This document shows, piece by piece, positions 15,075-23,124 of a stretch of DNA of 64,000 bases. The stretch lies in assembly GCA_033765305.1 (NCBI GenBank), contig JANRID010000076.1:6672-70671 (forward strand), written 5' to 3'. Source of the DNA: RDXT01 sp033765305 (GTDB lineage Bacteria > Bacteroidota > Bacteroidia > J057). The notes beneath the pieces are model-generated. The model was not told where the DNA came from, did no database searches, and saw nothing but the letters and a program-made list of their open reading frames with translations. The first letter of the stretch is position 1. Every line of letters starts with the position of its first letter. The position numbers were made by a program, and so were the translations under genes.

Positions 15075-15830
15075 TTATGCAGGTTTCAGCCGGGCATAGA
15101 TATCGCCCGAAGGATCGGAAGGGGTATAGCCGGAGAGCACCTCCAGCATGGCCTCGGCCTCCAGCCAGCCGGCCGACTGCATCTGCTGCGATTCGCCGAA
15201 GGACCAGTTGTATTCGTAATCGCCCAGCGATTCCAGCCGCGCAATGCATTCCTGGGCCCGGTAGAGGGTAGGGGTGAAGTACTCGAAGGACAGGGCCGGC
15301 AAGGGCCGGGTGAGGCCGTTGAGCACCTGCACCTCAAAATCCTCGACATCGATCTTGCAGAAGTCCGGGACGCCGAAGCGGGCAATGAGCTTGTCCAGCG
15401 TCACGACCTCCACCTGCACGCTGTAGTCCCAGGACACGCGGAACGACGTTGCGTCGCGCATGACGCGGCGCCAGCTGCTGTCGGAGAGGGTGCTGATGGT
15501 GGGGGTAAGGCGGCTGATGTGGAGGGGGAGAATGCCCGGCTTTGCGCCGGCTGCCTGCCCGAGCAGGGCTACCTCAGGGTCTTGGCCGAAGCGGCGCTGC
15601 AGGAAGGCGAGGCATTGCGGCTGGGGCTCCAGCGCCACCACCCGCGCGCCGAGGGCGCGCCAGGCCCAGATCCGGTTGCCGAGGTGGGAGCCGATGTCGA
15701 AGCACAGGCTGCCGGGCCTGACAAACTGGCTGTAGAAGCGCATCAGCCGGCGGCGGTTGAAGGGCTTCCAGTAATACATGGCCACGGAGCGGAGCAGGCC
15801 CAGGCGGATCAGAACGGCGTCGAGCCACAT
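15075..15830 (-). CDS. FkbM family SAM-dependent methyltransferase
   Basis: The 251-residue protein has the SAM-binding motif CFDIGSHLGNR (about 44-54), the acidic loop VVALEPQP, and the FkbM hallmark VVTLDKLI...FCKIDVEDFEVQVLNG (about 145-172). Family members methylate hydroxyl groups of sugars, polyketides or cell-surface glycans; the acceptor here is unknown. A promoter with both boxes lies within the 3' end of purB, so it can be transcribed independently of purB. No glycan-synthesis cluster surrounds it. Confidence 0.88.
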   Translation of the reverse strand: MWLDAVLIRLGLLRSVAMYYWKPFNRRRLMRFYSQFVRPGSLCFDIGSHLGNRIWAWRALGARVVALEPQPQCLAFLQRRFGQDPEVALLGQAAGAKPGILPLHISRLTPTISTLSDSSWRRVMRDATSFRVSWDYSVQVEVVTLDKLIARFGVPDFCKIDVEDFEVQVLNGLTRPLPALSFEYFTPTLYRAQECIARLESLGDYEYNWSFGESQQMQSAGWLEAEAMLEVLSGYTPSDPSGDIYARLKPA

Positions 15831-15872
15831 GCGGGATCAGATTCTGCGGGCGCAGGGCCTGCATGGAAAACT

Positions 15873-17264
15873 TCAAAGATAGGCCCCGCTGCCGGATTCG
15901 CCAAAGCCGGCGGCATCGCCGAGGTAGGCTGCCGGATGCAGCGCCAGCAGTTCCTGCCGCACGGGCTCCGGCACCTCCAGGCCGCCGATGAAGGCGGCCA
16001 GCGTCTCGCGGGTAATGCCCTGCTGCCCGCGGGTAAGCGCTTTGAGCGCCTCGTAGGGCTGGGGGTAGCCCTCGCGCCGCAGGATGGTCTGGATGGCCTC
16101 GGCCAGCACAGCCCAGTTGGCGTCGAGGTCGCGGGCCAGCGCCGCTTCGTTGACTGTGAGCTTGCCCAGCCCCTGCAGCAGCGAGCGCTGGGCCAGGTAG
16201 GCATAGCCCACCGCCAGGCCTGTATTCCGGAGCACCGTGGAGTCGGTCAGGTCGCGCTGGAGCCGGGACACCGGCAGCTTGCGGCTCAGAAACTCCAGCA
16301 GCGCCGTGGACAGGCCGCAGTTGCCTTCGGCATTTTCAAAGTCGATGGGATTGACCTTGTGCGGCATGGCCGAGGAGCCGGTCTCGCCTTCGCGGATCTG
16401 CTGCCGGAAGTATTCCATGCTGATATAGAGCCAGATATCCTGGCAGAAGTCGGTGAGGATGCAGTTGATCCGGCGCAGGCAGTCGAAAATGCGCGCCAGC
16501 CCGTCATAAGGCTCGATCTGGGTGGTGGGATAGCTTCGGTGCAGCCCCAGGATGCGGCGGACAAAATGCTCGGCGAAGGCGTGCCAGTCTGTCTGCGGAT
16601 AGGCTGCGTAATGGGCATTGAGGTTGCCGGAAGCGCCGCCGAATTTGGCCGGCACGGGCAGGTGCTCGAGCTCTTCGAGCTGCTGGCGCAGGCGGCTGGC
16701 GAATACGGCCATTTCCTTCCCCAGCGTGGTAGGGGTGGCCGGCTGCCCGTGGGTGCGGGCCAGCATCGGAATGCGGCGCCAGGCCTGCGCCCGCCGGTCC
16801 AGCTCTGCGTGGATCTCCCAGGCCAGCGGCAGGTACAGCTCGCGCAGGGCACCGCGCAGCAGCAGGGGCTGGGCGGTGTTGTTGATGTCCTGGGAGGTAA
16901 GGCCGAAATGCACAAATTCCTGGTTGTCAGCCAGCTCAGGATCGCCGCTGGCGGCGATCCGCTCCTTCAGGAAGTATTCGATCGCCTTGACGTCGTGGTT
17001 GGTGCGGCGCTCCAGGGCTTTGACGGCGGCGGCGTCGGCTTCGCCGAACGACTGGTGCCAGCTTCTGAGCAGCTGCTGCTGCGCGCCGCTGAGCGGGCGC
17101 AGGGGCGGAATCCCCGTCTCATGGAGGGCGATCAGATATTCGATCTCCACATGCAGGCGGCTGCGGATCAGGGCGTATTCTGAGAAATACGCAGCCAGCG
17201 GGGCCGCTTTGCTGCGGTAGCGCCCGTCGATGGGCGAGACTGCCGTCAGCTCGGTAAGGTGCAT
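15873..17264 (-). CDS. purB: Adenylosuccinate lyase
   Basis: PurB cleaves SAICAR and adenylosuccinate to release fumarate in purine synthesis. The 463-residue product starts with the family N-terminus (LTAVSPIDGRYRSKAAPL), and carries the fumarase/aspartase-superfamily signature GSSAMPHKVNPIDFEN in its middle third. The start at 17264 is preferred; the frame reaches 17294 with no conservation. The sequence LTSQDINNTAQPLLL near residue 120 and the long form resemble the E. coli type. purD, another purine gene, is 41 kb away, so the pathway is scattered. Confidence 0.97.
   Translation of the reverse strand: MHLTELTAVSPIDGRYRSKAAPLAAYFSEYALIRSRLHVEIEYLIALHETGIPPLRPLSGAQQQLLRSWHQSFGEADAAAVKALERRTNHDVKAIEYFLKERIAASGDPELADNQEFVHFGLTSQDINNTAQPLLLRGALRELYLPLAWEIHAELDRRAQAWRRIPMLARTHGQPATPTTLGKEMAVFASRLRQQLEELEHLPVPAKFGGASGNLNAHYAAYPQTDWHAFAEHFVRRILGLHRSYPTTQIEPYDGLARIFDCLRRINCILTDFCQDIWLYISMEYFRQQIREGETGSSAMPHKVNPIDFENAEGNCGLSTALLEFLSRKLPVSRLQRDLTDSTVLRNTGLAVGYAYLAQRSLLQGLGKLTVNEAALARDLDANWAVLAEAIQTILRREGYPQPYEALKALTRGQQGITRETLAAFIGGLEVPEPVRQELLALHPAAYLGDAAGFGESGSGAYL
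15874..15904 (-). promoter_or_regulatory. Promoter TTG-N20-TATCTTTG inside the 3' end of purB, for the FkbM gene
   Basis: The -33 (15904-15902) and perfect -7 (15881-15874) lie in the last codons of purB; the -7 element ends within the purB TGA stop. It is 43 bp before the FkbM start. Confidence 0.55.
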
Positions 17265-17291
17265 ATGCGTGTATTGAGCCGGAAGAAGGCG

Positions 17292-17299
17292 CAAAGATA
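17292..17299 (-). promoter_or_regulatory. -7 element TATCTTTG upstream of purB
   Basis: A perfect TAnnTTTG lies 27 bp before the purB start at 17264. No TTG is seen at the expected -33 position. Confidence 0.4.
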
Positions 17300-17336
17300 G
17301 GGAATAACCCGGTTCGGACGCCGACTGCCGCCTGCT

Positions 17337-17909
17337 TCAGCGCCCGCCCGTACGGGCAGCTTCCGCCTGCCCCGCAAGCCGGAACGAGCCCACAATGGTA
17401 TCCATCTGCTCCGTGCGCGCGCAGGCGCCCTCGTAGCGCGTCCACATCACCAGCTGATAGAAGAAATCCTTCGTCTCGAATACCGCCACCCGGTAAAACA
17501 GCGGTTCGCCCCACTGGCGGCTGCTCGCATAATAGTCGCCGACCACGCAGGCATGCGCCGGGGTCGGCGGCGGAATGGTCTGCGATTCCATCCGGAAGGA
17601 GTCGGCCTGCTCGAATACCGTATTCTCCACGAACATGTAATAGCCCGGAAGCTGAATCCGCCTCAGCATCAGCGGCCCCAGGTTGTCCTTCTCGTCCTCG
17701 ATCCCCAGCACGTACAGGGCCTGGTCCGGCGCGTAGTACTGCAGGCCCGCATACGGGTGCATGTCGGTAGCCGGGAGCAGGCTGCCCGGAACCCGGATCT
17801 CGTACAGGCTGTCGATACGGACCTGCTGCCAGGGCCTGGCAGGGGCGGCAGGCTGACAAGCAAAGCACAGGCACAAGCCGGCCAGAGCCATATAGGAGCA
17901 AGGATTCAC
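17337..17909 (-). CDS. Small lipoprotein of unknown function
   Basis: The product has 190 residues. The frame begins with GTG at 17909; an ATG at 17891 is an alternative that still keeps the lipobox (LCLCFAC). The mature part is a single alpha/beta domain (RIDSLYEIRVPGSLLPATDM ... FFYQLVMWTRY ... MDTIVGSFR) with the look of the small periplasmic domains that follow stress-type lipoproteins in Bacteroidota, but I cannot name a family. It is encoded 72 bp upstream of purB on the same strand and divergently from the repeat protein at 18114. Confidence 0.72.
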   Translation of the reverse strand: MNPCSYMALAGLCLCFACQPAAPARPWQQVRIDSLYEIRVPGSLLPATDMHPYAGLQYYAPDQALYVLGIEDEKDNLGPLMLRRIQLPGYYMFVENTVFEQADSFRMESQTIPPPTPAHACVVGDYYASSRQWGEPLFYRVAVFETKDFFYQLVMWTRYEGACARTEQMDTIVGSFRLAGQAEAARTGGR

Positions 17910-18070
17910 GCGGCGCCGTTACTGCTCAGTGAAATGCTAATGCAATTGGATCTATACAAATGCCCGTCCGCAGGCCGGACACATCAGATGCATTCGCAAA
18001 AAATACTATGTTTGCAGCATGGTGCGTTATAGGCTGATGAACCGCAGTTTCTTTTCAGCGCGGAAAGCTG

Positions 18071-18078
18071 TACATTTG
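18071..18078 (+). promoter_or_regulatory. -7 element TACATTTG upstream of the repeat protein
   Basis: A perfect TAnnTTTG lies 35 bp before the ATG at 18114; a TTTC rather than TTG occupies the -33 position (20-bp spacing). A second perfect match, TATGTTTG, lies at 18007-18014. Confidence 0.4.
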
Positions 18079-18113
18079 ACTGGCTTCATCCTGACGCAAT
18101 TATAGTCAAAATA

Positions 18114-19796
18114 ATGGAACTAATCATCTTCCCCGAAGAAAAGCTCAACCAACTTGCTCAGCAGATTAGTGACCGCCTGATGAACGAACAGTTTATCCAG
18201 GGCGGCATGGTCCACGGCGAAGCGCTGAAGAACTTTACTTCCCATCCCCAGGTCAATAAATTCCTGGTATTCCAGGTCTTCCAGGTGTGGGAGACCCAGC
18301 TCTCCAAGCTCCGTCACCCCTTCTTCCAGACGGACCACCCGGACGTGCAGGATGCGATCCAGACCCTCCGCAACCTGGTCTCGCGGCATATCGCCATCCC
18401 CCGCGATGAGTTTCAGCCGCTCCTCGCCCGTGCGGTGTACAACCATCTGCGCCTCATCCTCGACCCGCGGGGCTCCCTGGAGGCGTTCTTCTTCTCCCAG
18501 AAAGACGAAATCAGCGCAACCGTCTACCAGCGCTACGCGCAGTTTTTCTCCTACATGGACTTCGTGGTCAACAGTATCCAGAAGTTCATGGAGAAAAACC
18601 AGATGCAGACGATCACCCGTGCAGAGTTTCTGGCGAAGATGGAGAAGGTGGTCGGCCTCTACAACCAGAAGAGCGGCAGCAGCTTCGACGCCTACCGGAA
18701 TGAAGCCCTCTCCGCCCTTACCGGCAAATCGGCCGATGAGCTGACCGCCGAGCTGCGCAGCGCGCAGGCCGAGCTGGAAGCCCGCCGCCAGGCCGAGGAA
18801 GCGGCCCGTGTTGCCGAAGCTGCCCGCCTCGCCGAGGAGGCCCGCCGTGCCGAAGAAGCCGCCCGCCAGGCCGCCGAGGCCGAGGCCCGCCGCCGCGCCG
18901 AAGAAGAGGCCCGCCGCCAGAATTTCTTCGATACCCTCGATACCAGCAATACCTTCTTCGATCTCGACGACGACTCCGCTGCGCCGCCCGCGCCCAGGCC
19001 GGAGCCCGTCCGCCCGGAGCCGGTGGCCGAAGTGCCCGCGCCCAGGCCGGAGCCCGTCCGCCCGGAGCCGGTGGCCGAAGTGCCCGCGCCCAGGCCGGAG
19101 CCCGTCCGCCCGGAGCCGGTGGCAGAAGTGCCCGCGCCCAAGCCCGAGCCCGTCCGCCCGGAGCCGGTGGCCGAAGTGCCCGCACCCAAGCCGGAGCCCG
19201 TCCGCCCTGAGCCGGTGGCCGAAGTGCCCGCACCCAGGCCGGAGCCCGTCCGCCCGGAGCCGGTGGCCGAAGTGCCCGCACCCAAGCCGGAGCCGGTCAA
19301 GCCCGACCCCGCAGTGCAGCAGGCGGTGGAGGCATCGGCGCAGGAAGTGGACGAATTCCTCGAAATGGCATCCAGCCTGGAGCCTAAAAAGCCCAAGGAT
19401 CCGGAGTCGACGGCCACGTTCCTGGACCGTTTCCTGGCCAGCAAGCAGCAGGAGCCTTCGCAGAAGCCCGGCACCATCCTGGACCGCCTGTCGGAGAAAA
19501 CACAGCGGCCGCTCTCCGAGCCGGCACCCGGCGCGAAGCCCCTGGCCGATGCCCTCAACGGCAACCGCAAGATCAAGCTGGACGAGATTCCCATCCACAA
19601 GCAGTACCAGTACGTCCAGAAGGTCTTCGAAGGCAACAATGTCCGCTTCCGCATCATCGTGGACAAGGTCAACAATGCCCGCAACAAGGAGGAGGTAGAG
19701 GAAATCCTCGACAAATTCGTCCTCAACAACAGCACCCTCAACGTGCAGGATCCGGTGGCGGAAGAGTTTATCCAACTGCTCCGCAACCGCTTCTGA
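18114..19796 (+). CDS. Cytoplasmic coiled-coil protein with a 16-residue Pro-rich tandem repeat
   Basis: The 560-residue protein lacks a signal peptide. Residues 1-200 form a helical domain (IIFPEEKLNQLAQQISDRLM ...). Residues about 215-275 are a charged Ala/Glu/Arg coiled coil (EEARRAEEAARQAAEAEARR). Residues 292-400 hold six perfect or near-perfect units of PAPRPEPVRPEPVAEV plus a degenerate seventh. A conserved helical C-terminal domain (about 490-560, IPIHKQYQYVQKVFEGNNVRF) follows. The two end domains occur together in Bacteroidota proteins of unknown function. The linker resembles the stiff Pro-rich spacers of TonB- or Tol-like proteins, but no membrane segment is present. It has its own promoter and a strong terminator. 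Confidence 0.85.
   Translation: MELIIFPEEKLNQLAQQISDRLMNEQFIQGGMVHGEALKNFTSHPQVNKFLVFQVFQVWETQLSKLRHPFFQTDHPDVQDAIQTLRNLVSRHIAIPRDEFQPLLARAVYNHLRLILDPRGSLEAFFFSQKDEISATVYQRYAQFFSYMDFVVNSIQKFMEKNQMQTITRAEFLAKMEKVVGLYNQKSGSSFDAYRNEALSALTGKSADELTAELRSAQAELEARRQAEEAARVAEAARLAEEARRAEEAARQAAEAEARRRAEEEARRQNFFDTLDTSNTFFDLDDDSAAPPAPRPEPVRPEPVAEVPAPRPEPVRPEPVAEVPAPRPEPVRPEPVAEVPAPKPEPVRPEPVAEVPAPKPEPVRPEPVAEVPAPRPEPVRPEPVAEVPAPKPEPVKPDPAVQQAVEASAQEVDEFLEMASSLEPKKPKDPESTATFLDRFLASKQQEPSQKPGTILDRLSEKTQRPLSEPAPGAKPLADALNGNRKIKLDEIPIHKQYQYVQKVFEGNNVRFRIIVDKVNNARNKEEVEEILDKFVLNNSTLNVQDPVAEEFIQLLRNRF
18987..19301 (+). repeat. In-frame tandem repeat, 48-bp unit, six full copies plus a partial
   Basis: Units begin at 18987, 19035, 19083, 19131, 19179 and 19227, with a partial seventh at 19275. 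Each encodes PAP(R/K)PEPVRPEPVAEV. Copies differ by only a few bases, such as AGG versus AAG in the Arg/Lys codon and GCG versus GCA in the Ala codon. Copy number may vary between strains. Confidence 0.95.
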
Positions 19797-19818
19797 ACCG
19801 GTACGCATAGCGTCATAC

Positions 19819-19849
19819 GCAAACAGGCAGGGAATCCCTGCCTGTTTGC
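19819..19849. terminator. Bidirectional terminator between repeat protein and glutathione peroxidase
   Basis: GCAAACAGGCAGGGA and TCCCTGCCTGTTTGC form a perfect 15-bp inverted repeat around one base. It lies between two convergent genes. Confidence 0.75.
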
Positions 19850-19872
19850 ATGTACGGAAGGTGCCTGGCAGA

Positions 19873-20430
19873 TCAGAGGAGCGCGTCCAGCGCTGCCTTG
19901 AACTCGGCGCTGCCCACCAGCGTCTGCGGCGAGAATGACTTCACCACCCGGCCCTGGCGGTCCACCAGGTATTTGTGGAAGTTCCACTGCGGGGCCGTGC
20001 CGGTCGTCTGGCTCAGGTACTTGTAGAGCGGGTGCATGTCCCGGCCCTTGACGGAGATCTTGGAAAACATCGGGAAGGACACGCCGTAATTGATGGAGCA
20101 GAACTGCTGGATGTCCTCGTTGCTGCCCGGCTCCTGGCCGAGGAAATCGTTGGCGGGAAATCCGAGGATGACCAGGCCCTCAGGCGCATGCGCCTCGTAC
20201 AGTTCCTGCAGGCCGGCATACTGCGGGGTCAGGCCGCAGCGGGAGGCAACATTGACGATCAGGACTACTTTGCCCTCGTACTCGCGCAGGGAGCGCGTCT
20301 TCCCGTCGATGGTCTCTACCGTGAACTCATAGATCGAGCTGGCCTGGGAGGCAGTCTGGGCGGTTTGTGCTTGCATGGGAAACCATTTAGCGGCAATTGC
20401 TGCCGGAAGCATAAGCAGGTTACGGATCAT
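19873..20430 (-). CDS. Glutathione peroxidase family protein
   Basis: The 185-residue product has a short N-terminal export signal ending near MQAQTAQTA, then a thioredoxin-fold peroxidase. The catalytic tetrad is visible: Cys65 in NVASRCGLTPQY (cysteine type, not selenocysteine), Gln99 in FPANDFLGQEPGSN, Trp149 and Asn150 in WNFHKYLV. Bacterial Cys-GPx proteins usually use thioredoxin to reduce lipid or hydrogen peroxides, and a thioredoxin gene lies 1 kb away on the other strand. Start at 20430 was chosen because upstream frame residues show no similarity. Confidence 0.93.
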   Translation of the reverse strand: MIRNLLMLPAAIAAKWFPMQAQTAQTASQASSIYEFTVETIDGKTRSLREYEGKVVLIVNVASRCGLTPQYAGLQELYEAHAPEGLVILGFPANDFLGQEPGSNEDIQQFCSINYGVSFPMFSKISVKGRDMHPLYKYLSQTTGTAPQWNFHKYLVDRQGRVVKSFSPQTLVGSAEFKAALDALL

Positions 20431-20571
20431 ATTCGACAGATCTGATGAGCAGCTATAACTCCCGGAGCGGCGAAACTGTTGGCGCCGGGCCGGCGGCCGG
20501 CTGAAATTTGCAGGGTCTTTGCTATCTTGGGCGCAGCGCCGGGAGGGCCCCGGCCCGATCTTCCAACCCGT

Positions 20572-21270
20572 ATGAGTACCAATCTGGAAGCGCTGTTCCG
20601 GCAAGCCTTTGAGGACGGCATCTTCACCAAGGCGGAGCGCCAGGCGCTCGCGCAGATCCTCCTGGAGGAGCCGCTCACGGACCAGGCGCGCAGTGTGCTG
20701 CATGCCAAGGTCTTCGGCATCGCGGCAGAGTCGATGGGCGATCCCGGCGACCGCCGCATCCTCGAATGGCTGGAGACTGCCACCCGCCTCCTGCATCCGG
20801 GCCGCCAGGCCCCGGCCCAGCCTTCCGGCACCCAGGTCTATGTAAGTCCGGGCACGGAATGCCTGCATGCCATCCAGTCCATGCTGCGCAGCGCGCGGGA
20901 GCAGATGGACATCTGCGTATTCACCATCAGCGACGACCGCATCACGGAGGAGATCTTCGCCTGCCACGCCCGGGGCGTGCAGGTGCGCATCATCACCGAC
21001 GACGACAAAAGCCTCGACGACGGCTCCGACATCCGGCGGCTGGCCCGCGGCGGCGTGCCGGTGCGCATGGACCGCACCGAGTACCACATGCACCACAAGT
21101 TTGCCGTAGCCGATCAGGCGCGGGTGCTGACAGGCAGCTACAACTGGACCCGCAGCGCAGCGGAGTACAACGAGGAAAACCTCCTGATCACCAGCGATCC
21201 GGCGGCGGTGCGCCGCTTCTCGGAGCTGTTCGGGGAGCTGTGGGAGCAGTTCCGCGCCGACGAGCTCTGA
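20572..21270 (+). CDS. Phospholipase D-like nuclease-type protein (single HKD motif)
   Basis: The 232-residue protein has one PLD catalytic motif: H174-x-K176-x4-D181 in HHKFAVADQARVLTGSYNWT. The region before it (REQMDICVFTISDDRITEEI ... VQVRIITDDD) matches the Nuc/mitochondrial-PLD type, which works as a dimer and cleaves nucleic acid or phosphodiester lipids. The N-terminal 80 residues are a helical extension (FRQAFEDGIFTKAERQALAQIL) not found in the minimal nuclease. There is no signal peptide, so it is expected in the cytoplasm. It stands alone, divergent from the peroxidase gene, and no restriction or defence partner is adjacent. Confidence 0.88.
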   Translation: MSTNLEALFRQAFEDGIFTKAERQALAQILLEEPLTDQARSVLHAKVFGIAAESMGDPGDRRILEWLETATRLLHPGRQAPAQPSGTQVYVSPGTECLHAIQSMLRSAREQMDICVFTISDDRITEEIFACHARGVQVRIITDDDKSLDDGSDIRRLARGGVPVRMDRTEYHMHHKFAVADQARVLTGSYNWTRSAAEYNEENLLITSDPAAVRRFSELFGELWEQFRADEL

Positions 21271-21301
21271 GGCGGGCGCAGAAATGTAAGCGAGGCAGCT
21301 T

Positions 21302-21330
21302 TTGCCCGGACGGGAAATCCCGTATCTTTA
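21302..21330 (+). promoter_or_regulatory. Promoter TTG-N18-TATCTTTA for trxA
   Basis: The TTG at 21302-21304 and a -7 with one mismatch (21323-21330) are followed at once by AGGAGG. The ATG is 63 bp downstream. Confidence 0.45.
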
Positions 21331-21393
21331 GGAGGCGAAGAACCTCTGCGGGGTTTTTTCGTAAGATGAACCTCAAACTAGCAATCTTCCGCA

Positions 21394-21717
21394 ATGGCAA
21401 AGCCGATTACCATTACAGATAGCAACTTCGAAGAAGTGGTGCTGCATTCCGACAAGCCGGTTCTGGTCGATTTCTGGGCAGAATGGTGCGGCCCCTGCCG
21501 CGCGATCGCCCCGGCAATCGAGGATCTGGCAGGCGAGCTGGAAGGCCAGATCGTCGTCGGGAAACTGGATGTGGACCACAATCCGGAGACCTCCATCCGC
21601 TACGGCGTGATGAGCATCCCGACCCTGCTCGTATTCAAAGGCGGCCAGGTGGTGGACAAGCTGGTAGGCCTCGCGCCCAAGTCCGTGATTGCCAACAAGG
21701 TTGTGGCGCACGCCTGA
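21394..21717 (+). CDS. trxA: Thioredoxin
   Basis: The 107-residue protein is a standard single-domain thioredoxin. The redox site WCGPC lies at residues 31-35, the buried Asp is in VDFWAE, and the cis-proline segment is SIPTLLVFKGG. It reduces cytoplasmic disulfides and peroxidases. It has its own promoter and terminator. The cis-Pro and length are normal. Confidence 0.97.
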   Translation: MAKPITITDSNFEEVVLHSDKPVLVDFWAEWCGPCRAIAPAIEDLAGELEGQIVVGKLDVDHNPETSIRYGVMSIPTLLVFKGGQVVDKLVGLAPKSVIANKVVAHA

Positions 21718-21740
21718 GCCAGGCATGGTGAAGAAGCCGG

Positions 21741-21772
21741 ACCGGGCTGCCTTCTGCGGAGGGCAGCCCGGT
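21741..21772. terminator. Bidirectional terminator between trxA and accD
   Basis: ACCGGGCTGCC and GGCAGCCCGGT form an 11-bp perfect stem with a 10-nt loop between two convergent genes. Confidence 0.65.
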
Positions 21773-21790
21773 CTGCATATTAGGCGGGTT

Positions 21791-22648
21791 TCAGGCGGGC
21801 TGGCGCTCCATGAGGAGGCGCAGGACGCCCGCAAGGCGGTCCTTCATCTCCTTGCGGTGCACGATGAAGTCCAGGAAGCCGTGCTCGAGCACAAACTCGG
21901 CCTGCTGGAAGCCTTCGGGCAGGTCGCGGCCGATGGTTTCCTTGATGACGCGGGGGCCGGCGAAGCCGATGAGGGAGCCGGGTTCGGCGATGTTGAGATC
22001 GCCGAGCATGGCGAAGCTGGCGGTCACGCCGCCGGTGGTGGGGTCGGTGAGGACCGAAATGAAGGGCAGGCGGGCCTTGGCGAGCAGGGTCAGCTTGGAG
22101 CTGATCTTGGCAAGCTGCATCAGGCTCAGGGCGCCTTCCATCATGCGGGCGCCGCCGGAGCGGGAGATGATGATCAGCGGGAGCTGCTGCTCCAGGCAGC
22201 GGTCGATGCCGCGGCTGATGATTTCGCCCATCACGCTGCCCATGCTGCCGCCGATGAACTGGAAGTCCATGGCACAGATCACGGCGGGGGTCTGATGGAT
22301 CGTGCCTGCGGCGCAGCGGATGGCATCGCGGAGGCCGGTTTTGCTCATCGTATCCTCCAGGCGCTTGGGGTAGGGCTTGCTGTCGCGGAACTGAAGCGGA
22401 TCGGCGGAGTAGAGCGTATCGCCGATTTCCTCAAACTGGTTGCCGTCGAACAGGAGCTCGAAGTATTCCGTGCTGCCGATGCGGAGGTGGTGCTCACAGT
22501 ACATACAAACGTATGCATTGCTGCGCAGCGCGCGGGTCTGGAGGGCCCGGCGGCAGTTGGGGCACTGCTCCCAGAGGCCGTCGGGGGTGTTGTTTTTCTC
22601 CTCCGTGCGCGTCTTGATATTCTCTTTGGCGCGTTTAAACCAGCTCAT
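21791..22648 (-). CDS. accD: Acetyl-CoA carboxylase carboxyltransferase subunit beta
   Basis: AccD with AccA transfers the carboxyl group from carboxybiotin to acetyl-CoA, giving malonyl-CoA for fatty-acid synthesis. The 285-residue product has the N-terminal zinc ribbon (Cys29, Cys32, Cys48, Cys51) and the crotonase-fold core (SRSGGARMMEGALSLMQLAKIS ... PTTGGVTASFAMLGDLNIAEPGSLIGFAGPRVI). The start at 22648 (MSWFKRAK) follows the family; the frame continues upstream to 23065 without similarity. accA is not in the window. Confidence 0.97.
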   Translation of the reverse strand: MSWFKRAKENIKTRTEEKNNTPDGLWEQCPNCRRALQTRALRSNAYVCMYCEHHLRIGSTEYFELLFDGNQFEEIGDTLYSADPLQFRDSKPYPKRLEDTMSKTGLRDAIRCAAGTIHQTPAVICAMDFQFIGGSMGSVMGEIISRGIDRCLEQQLPLIIISRSGGARMMEGALSLMQLAKISSKLTLLAKARLPFISVLTDPTTGGVTASFAMLGDLNIAEPGSLIGFAGPRVIKETIGRDLPEGFQQAEFVLEHGFLDFIVHRKEMKDRLAGVLRLLMERQPA

Positions 22649-23124
22649 ACGCGGTAATCCAGGGTAAATGAGTTGCCTTGCAGATTCAAAGATAGCAAAC
22701 CCTGTGCGGAATATGAAATCAGGCTGCCGCCGGAGCCGGAGGCAGCGGGCCGGCGGGGATGAGGCAACGGATTGCGGGCGCCGGACGTTGTGGGGGCATG
22801 CAGGATGTAAGACGGGTTGCGCTGTTTGCAGATTTCTCGCTTGGCAAACGATTGCCCTAATGAGCGTTAGGGCTGCGGCGTTTCCGGGCACCGGTGCCGC
22901 CCCGCTTCGTCCAGGGTCAATAAATATTTGATTTTCAATGCAGACCGATACACCTCCCCCAATTTGCCCGCAATGAACAATGAGCATGTTACGCTGTTGT
23001 AGCAATACTATTAATTTAAGGATAAGTGCTACTTTGCCGCCGCAATTCACTGCCCGGCAAGACACTGCCGATCTTCGTTCTTTTCCCTCTTGTTCCTTCT
23101 CTCAATAAAACCTAAGGCCTTTAT
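22649..23124. other. Intergenic region between accD and first susC
   Basis: This 476-bp divergent region holds the accD -7 element near its left end. Nothing gene-like is present. The right half becomes AT-rich (about 22910-23120). A TACTTTG heptamer at 23030-23036 is one base short of the -7 consensus and lacks a -33 at proper distance, so the susC promoter may depend on an activator. The sequence CTAAGGCCTT directly before the susC ATG is shared with the second susC. Confidence 0.5.
22687..22694 (-). promoter_or_regulatory. -7 element TATCTTTG upstream of accD
   Basis: A perfect TAnnTTTG lies 38 bp before the accD start; there is no good -33 TTG. Confidence 0.4.

Noticed and set aside
18987..19301. 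Regular 48-bp repeats as a possible CRISPR array
   Set aside because: There are no unique spacers: the units are contiguous, in frame, and encode a Pro-rich peptide repeat inside a protein.
20523..20530. TATCTTGG as a -7 element for the PLD-like gene
   Set aside because: It has one mismatch and the only nearby TTG gives a 12-bp spacer, too short for this promoter class.
23030..23036. TACTTTG as the promoter of the first susC
   Set aside because: It is one base short of TAnnTTTG and has no TTG at 18-23 bp, so it is recorded only as a weak possibility.
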